This document shows positions 6,940 through 12,224 of a stretch of DNA of 12,224 nt, one piece after another. Below the pieces are notes generated by a model. That model saw only the letters and a list, made by a program, of their open reading frames with translations. It made no database searches and was not told where the DNA came from. The DNA is taken from the NCBI GenBank assembly GCA_016297495.1, contig JAEDGN010000060.1, positions 1 to 12,224 of the forward strand. The letters run 5' to 3'. Source of the stretch: Coprococcus sp. (lineage in GTDB: Bacteria > Bacillota > Clostridia > Lachnospirales > Lachnospiraceae). How positions within the stretch are numbered: the stretch's first letter is position 1; each line of letters opens with the position of its first letter. Position numbers and translations under genes: made by a program.

Positions 6940-8278
6940 TCCCTCTTTGAATCTGTTCGATCAGTCCTTCATAAACAGTTGTGCTTACCAGATTATCAAC
7001 TGTATAGATCTCTCTGTTTTGCAATGTCTCAGGCAGCATCCTACTATAATCCTTCTGGCATACCAATATATCCACATCTTCCGGTACAAGATCCTCTGCA
7101 AAAGCCTCCACCCGAATGCCGCTTATTCCCCGCTGCGCCAGATTTCTTCTGAAAATGGCCGCCCCCATGGCACTGGAACCCACACCGCCATCACAGACAA
7201 ATATAATTCTCTCTATCTTTTTCTGAGCTGTCACTTCCTGCTGCTCCTCCTGCTTCTCTTTAATCTTTGCATGGTCACTGCTGCTATGGATATGTAAAAT
7301 GAACATACTGACTGCAAACGATACCAGTGCCGACACCATCACTCCGGCCAGCACAGGCAGAACAGATTCCCGTCCTGCCATCAGCATCATTACAATGACG
7401 CTTCCCGGAGATACGATACCTTCCACACCTGCATTCAAAAGCGCAAAACAGCAGCCTCCCGCCGCCCCTCCCGCTATCAGGGCAGCAAGCAGCCGAAGAT
7501 CTGATAATACAACAGGAAAATAAACTTCATGAATACCGCCGATCAATTCCGCAAACATGGAGGCACCATATTCACTGCGCTTCTGTCTGCTGCTGCAATA
7601 CAATGCTGTCAGAAGCCCGAATCCCGGACCCGGATTCGTCTCCAGCAAAAACAAAATGGAGTTTCCCGTCTCCTCAAGCTGTCCCATGGCCAGAGGAACC
7701 AGAATACCATGATTGATCAGATTATTCAGGAAAAATATCTTTGCAGGTTCAATAATGATACTCAACAGCCCTTCCATCCGATGTACCACCAGGCAGTCAA
7801 TCCCTCTATATATTAGCGAAATCAGAATTCCAAGTATCGGAGATACCATCAAATACCCGGTCACAGCCAATATACCGCCGCCTGCAGCAATGCAAAGATT
7901 TTTCATAAGCATCTGCATACTGCCCGGCATCCTCTCTTCCAGTAAATGTTCCAGCCACTTCCAGATGATCCCGGACAGCGGACCCAGTATCATCGCTCCC
8001 AAAAGTCCCGCATTATATTCTGATATCATAATCCCCGAAACAGCAAGACAGGCCAGTATACCCGCCCGTTCCCCGCCGATCGCTCTGCCGCCCGCATAAG
8101 CAGTCATAGCAGGTAAAATATAAATATACACTAACTGAGAAATGGCATAGATATCTTTATCCGGAAACCATCCATGCTCACCAGACACCACAGACAGCAG
8201 CCCGATAAAGATAAATATGCCAACATTTTTCATGATAATCCGGGTATAGAATCTCCCGATTTTCTGAAGCAGTCTCAT
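6932..8278 (-). CDS. Second mannitol-family PTS EIICB permease, diverged paralogue
   Basis: A 448-residue membrane permease and phosphotransferase of the mannitol EIICB family. Hydrophobic segments fill residues ~12-330 (EIIC), followed by a short charged linker (~333-355) and an EIIB domain with the phosphorylated cysteine at 362 (FVCDGGVGSSAMGA). Family hallmarks are kept: EPAKIFFLNNLINHG, LLETNPGPGFG, and GGIHEVYFP with the conserved Glu-251. It differs from the upstream EIICB at several places conserved in E. coli MtlA. For example, MPNIGAF becomes MKNVGIF and DIPMFIGAMI becomes YNAGLLGAMI; the C-terminal half of EIIB is also strongly diverged. It lies 76 bp after mtlA and overlaps mtlR. 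It may carry a different hexitol or act as a PTS-linked sensor; both are inference. No EIIA domain is fused. Confidence 0.9.
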   Translation of the reverse strand: MRLLQKIGRFYTRIIMKNVGIFIFIGLLSVVSGEHGWFPDKDIYAISQLVYIYILPAMTAYAGGRAIGGERAGILACLAVSGIMISEYNAGLLGAMILGPLSGIIWKWLEHLLEERMPGSMQMLMKNLCIAAGGGILAVTGYLMVSPILGILISLIYRGIDCLVVHRMEGLLSIIIEPAKIFFLNNLINHGILVPLAMGQLEETGNSILFLLETNPGPGFGLLTALYCSSRQKRSEYGASMFAELIGGIHEVYFPVVLSDLRLLAALIAGGAAGGCCFALLNAGVEGIVSPGSVIVMMLMAGRESVLPVLAGVMVSALVSFAVSMFILHIHSSSDHAKIKEKQEEQQEVTAQKKIERIIFVCDGGVGSSAMGAAIFRRNLAQRGISGIRVEAFAEDLVPEDVDILVCQKDYSRMLPETLQNREIYTVDNLVSTTVYEGLIEQIQRGNG

Positions 8279-8295
8279 TTACGTTCCCCCGACTA

Positions 8296-8325
8296 TTTGA
8301 TAAAAAAATTATATCATTTTTTATG
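8296..8325 (-). promoter_or_regulatory. Possible weak internal promoter ahead of the second EIICB gene
   Basis: In the 76-bp gap between the two EIICB genes, the minus strand carries TATAAT preceded at 18 bp by TTGTTC, a poor -35. No operator-like repeat is present, so this may be chance in AT-rich sequence or give low basal expression of the second EIICB and mtlR. Confidence 0.3.
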
Positions 8326-8354
8326 CAGAAGGAACAACTTTTTTACGGCTTCTT

Positions 8355-9758
8355 TTAATCCTTTTTCAGTCTCTCAACCAGCATTTCATATTCCGGCGCC
8401 GCCAGGAAATTCGTAATCAGAATCAGCTCTGCAGCCGGATTGCTGTGTGCCGCCCGCTCTCCCAGCTCCTGATGGGTCACAACAATCTGAACATCCGACG
8501 GAATGGAAGACACCGGTGTATGAATCACTTCAATATCGGTGCGTCCCACCGACGCCAGCTTCTTTTTCAGAACAGTCGCACCCATGGCACTGGAACCCAT
8601 GCCCGCATCACAGGCAAAAGCTATTTTTTGTATATCCGATGCTGCTGCCGGAACAGATGCGGCCGCTTCAGCTTTAACAGGTGCTTCGCTGATACCCTTT
8701 GCCTGTTTTTTCATGGTATCCTTCTGTTTCTGTGCCTCTTCCAGTGATACATCCTTTCCCATAAATTTCAGGATCGGAACAGAGATTGCAAAAGATACAG
8801 CTGCTGCCACAAAAATGCCAAGAAGCAGCCCCAGATAGGAATGTCTTTCTGCCAAAGCCAGAATTGCAATAATACTGCCCGGTGATGCCGCCGATGTCAA
8901 TCCCACATTAAAAGCAGAAAAGACAGCAATACCACTGGCACCGCCTGCAATAACTGACAAAAGCAGTGCCGGATTCATCAGGATATAAGGGAAATAAATT
9001 TCATGGATACCACCCAGGAAATGAATGATCACAGCTCCCGGAGCAGAACTCTTTGCATTTCCCTTACCTGCAATACAGTAGGCCAGCAGTATTCCCAGTC
9101 CCGGACCCGGATTGGCCTCCAGCAGGAAAAATACAGATTTTCCTGCCTCCTGAACCTGCTGAATTCCCATAGGTGATAAAATACCATGATTAATGGCATT
9201 ATTCAGGAACAGTACCTTTGCCGGCTCAATAAACAGACTGGCCAGAGGCAGCAGATGATGATCCACAAATAATTTAACCCCCGCACTCATAACCGTATTC
9301 AATGCTACAACCAGCGGCGAGATCACGGTCATTGCCAGCAGTGCCAGAAGCGCCCCCAGAATACCCAGTGAGAAATTATTGACCAGCATCTCAAAGCCTG
9401 CCGGGATGTGACCTGCAATGGCTTTGTCAAACTTTTTGATCACCCAGGCCGAGAAAGGCCCCATGATCATTGCCCCGATAAACATCGGTATATCGGTGCC
9501 TACAATGACACCCATGGTCGCAATGGCGCCGATGACACCGCCCCTTTTTCCCGCAACATCCTCACCGCCTGTATACGCAATCAGGAGCGGAAGCAGCATA
9601 TGGGACATCGGATCTACCAGCTGGGCAAATTTCTCATTTGGCGCCCATCCTGTTTGAATAAATAATGCTGTAATTAATCCCCACGCTATAAATGCGCCAA
9701 TATTCGGCATAACCATACCACTTAAAAAGCGCCCAAATACCTGTACTTTTTCTTTCAT
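8355..9758 (-). CDS. mtlA: PTS mannitol-specific EIICB permease
   Basis: A membrane permease and phosphotransferase that takes up mannitol, or a related hexitol, as its 1-phosphate. The 467 residues closely follow E. coli MtlA from KVQVFGRFLSGMVMPNIGAFIAWG onward, but without the EIIA domain, which is supplied by the separate mtlF. EIIC occupies about 1-335 with EPAKVLFLNNAINHG, LLEANPGPGLG and GGIHEIYFPY (Glu-253). An alanine- and lysine-rich linker (about 335-375) precedes EIIB, whose phosphorylated cysteine is residue 383 (FACDAGMGSSAMGA). I chose the ATG at 9756-9758, eight bases after GAGGTG; an in-frame GTG at 9765-9767 overlaps that ribosome site. First gene of unit 1, with a promoter and predicted MtlR site upstream. 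Confidence 0.95.
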   Translation of the reverse strand: MKEKVQVFGRFLSGMVMPNIGAFIAWGLITALFIQTGWAPNEKFAQLVDPMSHMLLPLLIAYTGGEDVAGKRGGVIGAIATMGVIVGTDIPMFIGAMIMGPFSAWVIKKFDKAIAGHIPAGFEMLVNNFSLGILGALLALLAMTVISPLVVALNTVMSAGVKLFVDHHLLPLASLFIEPAKVLFLNNAINHGILSPMGIQQVQEAGKSVFFLLEANPGPGLGILLAYCIAGKGNAKSSAPGAVIIHFLGGIHEIYFPYILMNPALLLSVIAGGASGIAVFSAFNVGLTSAASPGSIIAILALAERHSYLGLLLGIFVAAAVSFAISVPILKFMGKDVSLEEAQKQKDTMKKQAKGISEAPVKAEAAASVPAAASDIQKIAFACDAGMGSSAMGATVLKKKLASVGRTDIEVIHTPVSSIPSDVQIVVTHQELGERAAHSNPAAELILITNFLAAPEYEMLVERLKKD

Positions 9759-9766
9759 TGATTTCA

Positions 9767-9772
9767 CACCTC
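9767..9772 (-). promoter_or_regulatory. Ribosome-binding site that sets the mtlA start
   Basis: GAGGTG on the minus strand, eight bases upstream of the ATG at 9758. It overlaps the alternative GTG at 9767, which therefore is unlikely to be used. Confidence 0.7.
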
Positions 9773-9803
9773 ATCTGACTTATGATCTTATCCACCCGAG
9801 GTA

Positions 9804-9817
9804 TGATTGGCCAATCA
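9804..9817. promoter_or_regulatory. 14-bp perfect palindrome in the mtlA leader
   Basis: TGATTGGCCAATCA is a perfect palindrome located about 12-25 bases downstream of the predicted mtlA start point. The TG...CA ends resemble a catabolite-repression (cre) site, but the central CG is GC, so it is not a canonical cre. It could be a repressor or roadblock site. Nothing similar is present in the mtlF leader. Confidence 0.4.
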
Positions 9818-9835
9818 ATCCCTTGCTTGATTTCT

Positions 9836-9865
9836 ATTATAACGGCTAAAACTCAGCAATATCAA
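9836..9865 (-). promoter_or_regulatory. Sigma-A-type promoter of mtlA
   Basis: On the minus strand: -35 TTGATA at 9860-9865, an 18-bp spacer, and -10 TATAAT at 9836-9841. The predicted start is near 9829, giving a leader of about 71 bases before the mtlA ATG. Confidence 0.82.
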
Positions 9866-9880
9866 GCAGCAGAAAAAGAG

Positions 9881-9907
9881 ATTTGGCACTATGCATTAAT
9901 GCCAAAT
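9881..9907 (-). promoter_or_regulatory. Predicted MtlR operator upstream of the mtlA promoter
   Basis: A perfect inverted repeat: ATTTGGCA, 11 bases, TGCCAAAT. Each arm can be extended by one more base pair. It ends 15 bp upstream of the -35 box, exactly as at the mtlF promoter. MtlR activators in other Firmicutes bind inverted repeats just upstream of -35; assignment here is inference. Confidence 0.75.
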
Positions 9908-10030
9908 CCTGTCATTATTCCGGGACTTTTTCAAGTTAATACTGCATCGCTTTTTTATATGATAATTTATTCATTTCCCATGAATTTTCATACATTTTAA
10001 CGTATTTGTATTAAATTTTGCACAAAATAA
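9908..10030. other. AT-rich central part of the divergent spacer
   Basis: The non-coding spacer between mtlA and the crotonase gene is about 400 bp. Outside the two promoters, the operator and the leader repeat, this stretch is AT-rich with only small dyads (for example ATGAATTTTCAT and TTTTGCACAAAA). The A/T tracts just upstream of the plus-strand -35 could act as an UP element. I see no gene or terminator here. Confidence 0.5.
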
Positions 10031-10059
10031 TTGACAATTTAAACTATAGATTGTATAAT
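10031..10059 (+). promoter_or_regulatory. Strong consensus promoter of the crotonase/CoA-transferase operon
   Basis: TTGACA at 10031-10036, a 17-bp spacer, and TATAAT at 10054-10059 match the sigma-A consensus at all twelve positions, with AT-rich sequence upstream. The predicted start is near 10066, leaving a leader of about 92 bases. Such a promoter predicts high expression unless it is controlled by a repressor or in the leader. Confidence 0.88.
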
Positions 10060-10073
10060 ATATCTGAAAAGTA

Positions 10074-10133
10074 TGGGAAAAATATACAGCCTTTATATCT
10101 TGCACCTATTATTTAACGGGCATATTTTTCCCA
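10074..10133 (+). repeat. 12-bp perfect inverted repeat in the leader of the crotonase operon
   Basis: TGGGAAAAATAT (10074-10085) and ATATTTTTCCCA (10122-10133) are exact reverse complements separated by 36 bases, all inside the predicted leader. In RNA they could form a 12-bp stem closing a 36-base loop that ends about 10 bases before the G-rich ribosome site. In DNA they could be two half-sites of an operator. No known riboswitch class was recognised. Confidence 0.6.
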
Positions 10134-10142
10134 CGGTATATT

Positions 10143-10150
10143 AAGGGGGG
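10143..10150 (+). promoter_or_regulatory. G-rich ribosome-binding site of the crotonase gene
   Basis: AAGGGGGG followed by TTTTTTA precedes the ATG at 10158. The run of six G and six T is an unusual form of ribosome site. The CCC at 10130-10132 could pair with it when not held in the upstream stem. Confidence 0.6.
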
Positions 10151-10157
10151 TTTTTTA

Positions 10158-10952
10158 ATGGAACTGAAGAAATTAATTTACACTGTTGAAGACGGTATCG
10201 CTGTCATCACCATGAATTACATGAAGAATCTCAATGCCATTGATGAACAGATGGCTGATGAGCTGATGTATGTTGTTGATGCTGCAGAGAAAGATCCGAA
10301 TGTCAAGGTTGTTGTATTAAAGGGTACAGACCGCGCATTCTCCGCAGGCGGCGATATCGGATACTTCTATCAGTTGATTCAGGCAGGCGGCGAAGTCAAT
10401 ATGGACGGCCTTATCAGTAAGGTCGGTGTTGTTGCCGATGGCCTGAAGAGAATGAGTAAAATGGTTATCACTTCTGTATGCGGTGCTGCTGCAGGTGCCG
10501 GTGTCAGCCTTGCCCTTGGCGGCGATTTCATGATCTGTGCAGACAATGCCAAGTTCATCCTTGCCTTCGTTAATCTGGGTCTTGTTCCTGATACAGGTGC
10601 CACCTACCTTCTGACCAAGAGTATTGGTACTTCCCGCACCATGGAACTGGCTGCAACAGGACGTCCTGTCGGTGCAGAAGAAGCAAAAGCCCTTGGACTT
10701 GCTTACAAGGTTGTTCCTAAAGAGGAGCTTGATGAAGCCACAATGAAGTTTGCAAAGAAACTGGCTGCCGGTCCGCTTCTCTCCTACAAAAACATCAAAA
10801 AGCAGATCTACAATGCCGCTTATACCGATTACAAGCAGTGGCTGGTTGAAACAGAAGTTCCGACCCAGCGCGAAGTTGCTGCATCCATGGACTTCCAGGA
10901 AGGCTGCAAGGCATTCATGGAAAAACGCAAAGCCAATTTCGAAGGTAAATAA
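10158..10952 (+). CDS. Crotonase-superfamily enoyl-CoA hydratase/isomerase-like protein
   Basis: A 264-residue cytoplasmic crotonase-fold protein acting on an acyl-CoA thioester. The oxyanion-hole regions are AFSAGGDI (60-67) and the glycine-rich CGAAAGAGVSLALGGD (108-123). In classical hydratases two catalytic glutamates sit in GGGCE and PE-(I/V)-xLG; here the aligned positions are Ser-117 and Phe-137. The segment FVNLGLVPDTGAT instead matches the PaaG-like isomerase branch, where an acidic residue near this position serves as base; Asp-145 is the candidate here. Simple enoyl-CoA hydration is therefore doubtful and double-bond isomerisation or another CoA reaction is more likely; this is inference. 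First gene of a plus-strand operon with a consensus promoter; a CoA-transferase pair follows after 47 bp. Confidence 0.9.
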   Translation: MELKKLIYTVEDGIAVITMNYMKNLNAIDEQMADELMYVVDAAEKDPNVKVVVLKGTDRAFSAGGDIGYFYQLIQAGGEVNMDGLISKVGVVADGLKRMSKMVITSVCGAAAGAGVSLALGGDFMICADNAKFILAFVNLGLVPDTGATYLLTKSIGTSRTMELAATGRPVGAEEAKALGLAYKVVPKEELDEATMKFAKKLAAGPLLSYKNIKKQIYNAAYTDYKQWLVETEVPTQREVAASMDFQEGCKAFMEKRKANFEGK

Positions 10953-10983
10953 TCAACTCAGCTATTCCGAATCGTTGAAATAG

Positions 10984-10991
10984 AAAGGTGG
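10984..10991 (+). promoter_or_regulatory. Ribosome-binding site that sets a TTG start for the CoA-transferase alpha subunit
   Basis: AAAGGTGG ends eight bases before the TTG at 11000. The upstream in-frame GTG at 10988 lies inside this ribosome site and has none of its own. Confidence 0.7.
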
Positions 10992-10999
10992 TAACCAAT

Positions 11000-11719
11000 T
11001 TGAAATCTAAAGTCGTAACACTGGAACAAGCCCTTACTCCATTCCATGACGGCCAGACAATCATGTTCGGCGACTGGCACGGCGAACTCTCCGCAGAGGA
11101 GATCATTACCGGCCTGCTTGAAAAGGGCGTAAAAGATATAGATGCTATTGCTGTTTCCGGCGGTATGCCTGACCAGGGCGTTGGCCGTCTTATTAAAGAA
11201 CACCGTGTAAAGAGCCTTGCCACAACCCATATCGGCCTGAATCCGATCGCCCGCGATCAGATGTTTGCAGGTGAACTTGCCGTTGAGTTCATTCCACAGG
11301 GAACATTTGCGGAACGTATCCGCTGCGGCGGCGCAGGTCTTGGCGGCTGTCTTACACCTACAGGTGTCGGCACAGATGTTGAAAAAGGCAAACAGAAACT
11401 TACAATTAACGGCAGGGAATATCTCCTTGAGCTGCCTCTGCACGCAGATATTGCTCTGATTAAGGCATGGAAGGCTGATACAGCCGGCAACATCGCTTTC
11501 AGACTGACCGGCAGAGCTACCAACAGCTACATGGCTCTTGCAGCAGACACAGTTATCGTTGAGGTTGAAGAACTGGTTGAAGTCGGTGAACTCGGACCTG
11601 ACGAAATCGACGTTGCAGCTCCTATCATTGATATGGTATATGTAAGAACCGGCGAAAAGAAACCTTTCTGTCCGATGTGGCAGCGTGCTAAAGCAAAAGC
11701 AGAAGGAGGTAAGAAATAA
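11000..11719 (+). CDS. 3-oxoacid/acetate CoA-transferase alpha subunit (AtoD-like)
   Basis: Alpha subunit of a two-subunit family I CoA-transferase, which moves CoA between an acyl-CoA and a free acid (acetate or acetoacetate in the E. coli homologue). The 239 residues align with AtoD throughout: MKSKVVTLEQAL matches MKTKLMTLQDA, then HIGLNP, IPQGTFAERIRCGGAGLGG, LTPTGVGT, and LALAADT-like and ELVEVGEL segments. I chose a TTG start at 11000 because it has a well-spaced ribosome site and matches AtoD's N-terminus; a GTG at 10988 would add four residues. The family signature GGFMGIGTP is changed to GDWHGELSA, so the CoA/substrate loop differs from typical members. It overlaps the beta gene by one base (TAATG), implying coupled synthesis. 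The acid substrate is unknown. Confidence 0.92.
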   Translation: MKSKVVTLEQALTPFHDGQTIMFGDWHGELSAEEIITGLLEKGVKDIDAIAVSGGMPDQGVGRLIKEHRVKSLATTHIGLNPIARDQMFAGELAVEFIPQGTFAERIRCGGAGLGGCLTPTGVGTDVEKGKQKLTINGREYLLELPLHADIALIKAWKADTAGNIAFRLTGRATNSYMALAADTVIVEVEELVEVGELGPDEIDVAAPIIDMVYVRTGEKKPFCPMWQRAKAKAEGGKK

Positions 11720-12224
11720 TGGGAGAACTGAAAGGACGTGCACTTATCGCAGCTCGCTGCGCAAAGTTTTTTAAGGACGGCGATTTTGTTAATCTCGGAA
11801 TCGGCCTCCCTCTGATGTGTGTAAACTATCTGCCGGAAGGCGTTGAACTCTGGCTCGAAGCAGAGATCGGTATCGTAGGCTGCGGCTCCTCCCCATCATG
11901 GGATGATGCAGACCCTGACCTCATCGATGCAGGCGGTCAGCCGGCATCCGTTATCAAGGGCGGCAGTGTATGTGATCATACCACATCCTTCGCCTATATC
12001 CGCGGCGGACATGTGGACGCAACTGTACTTGGTACCCTCGAAGTTGACCAGGAAGGCAATATCGCCAACTGGACGATCCCGGGCAAGCTCGTTCCTGGTA
12101 TGGGCGGCGCCATGGACCTGTGTGCAGGCGGTCTGAAGAAGATCATCGTTGCAACAGATCACTGCGAAAAGAGCGGAAAATCCAAGATTCTGAAAAAATG
12201 TACCCTTCCTCTGACCGGTGCAAA
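11719..12224 (+). CDS. 3-oxoacid/acetate CoA-transferase beta subunit (AtoA-like), C-terminus cut by window end
   Basis: Beta subunit partner of the preceding gene; it carries the glutamate that forms the glutamyl-CoA thioester intermediate. The visible 168 residues are about three quarters of a ~215-220-residue protein. They follow AtoA: DGDFVNLGIGLPLMCVNYLP (20-39), DAGGQPASVI, IRGGHVDATVLG, NWTIPGKLVPGMGGAMDL and ATDHC, ending in CTLPLTGA at the edge. The catalytic Glu-49 is kept, but its motif reads AEIG instead of the usual SENG. AAGGAGG lies upstream of the ATG, and the start overlaps the alpha stop by one base. It is missing from simple ORF scans because no stop codon falls inside the window. 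Confidence 0.93.
   Translation, partial: MGELKGRALIAARCAKFFKDGDFVNLGIGLPLMCVNYLPEGVELWLEAEIGIVGCGSSPSWDDADPDLIDAGGQPASVIKGGSVCDHTTSFAYIRGGHVDATVLGTLEVDQEGNIANWTIPGKLVPGMGGAMDLCAGGLKKIIVATDHCEKSGKSKILKKCTLPLTGA

Noticed and set aside
8279..8354. Terminator between the two EIICB genes
   Set aside because: Only a 5-bp stem and scattered T/A runs are present; no stable GC-containing hairpin followed by a T run was found.
9804..9817. Catabolite-responsive element (cre) call for the mtlA leader palindrome
   Set aside because: The central CG of the cre consensus is reversed to GC and two A positions are T, so only the palindrome itself is reported.
10958..11743. 261-codon minus-strand open frame over the CoA-transferase alpha gene
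   Set aside because: It mirrors a gene with full-length AtoD similarity; the cysteine- and phenylalanine-rich product matches nothing recognisable.
1..12224. CRISPR arrays, tRNA/rRNA genes, insertion sequences, phage or defence genes
   Set aside because: No repeat-spacer pattern, structural RNA, transposase or attachment-type repeats could be seen on either strand.

Overview
The window reads as chromosomal DNA of a low-to-mid GC Firmicute, most likely a gut-type clostridium (Lachnospiraceae-like). This is inferred from strong purine-rich ribosome-binding sites, sigma-A-type promoters, an HPr with both His-15 and Ser-46, and a PRD-domain MtlR activator. An AtoDA-type CoA-transferase/crotonase operon of the kind found in anaerobic acid fermenters points the same way. 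No mobile element, RNA gene or CRISPR array was seen. All species-level statements are inference.

Left and centre (1-9758, all on the minus strand, read right to left) is a complete hexitol phosphotransferase (PTS) locus in two transcription units. Unit 1 runs from a promoter near 9836-9865 through mtlA (EIICB), a second diverged EIICB and the activator gene mtlR. It ends at a clear intrinsic terminator at 4780-4821. Unit 2 starts from a promoter at 4609-4638 and encodes mtlF (EIIA), a PfkB-family sugar-phosphate kinase, a zinc-dependent SorE-like sugar-phosphate dehydrogenase, an HPr and Enzyme I. Enzyme I is cut by the window edge. Both promoters carry the same module: an inverted repeat ATTTGGCA-N11-TGCCAAAT (or close to it), then exactly 15 bp, a -35 box, an 18-bp spacer and a TATAAT. 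This is the expected layout for an activator site and is proposed here as the MtlR operator.

Together, phosphate would pass PEP to EI to HPr to EIIA to EIICB, and the incoming hexitol would become a hexitol 1-phosphate. There is no classical mtlD (mannitol-1-phosphate 5-dehydrogenase) in view. A SorE-type dehydrogenase, which acts on the carbon next to the phosphate, plus a 1-phosphofructokinase-like kinase suggests a variant route: hexitol-P to ketose-1-P (fructose-1-P if the substrate is mannitol) to fructose-1,6-bisphosphate.

The divergent spacer (9759-10157) holds the mtlA promoter and operator on the minus strand. On the plus strand it holds a near-perfect promoter (TTGACA-17-TATAAT) and a structured leader for the right-hand operon.

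Right (10158-12224, plus strand) are a crotonase-superfamily protein and the alpha and beta subunits of an AtoDA-like CoA-transferase; beta is cut by the window end. The crotonase lacks both canonical hydratase glutamates, and both transferase subunits deviate from family signatures. The acid or acyl-CoA handled by this operon therefore cannot be named from the sequence.
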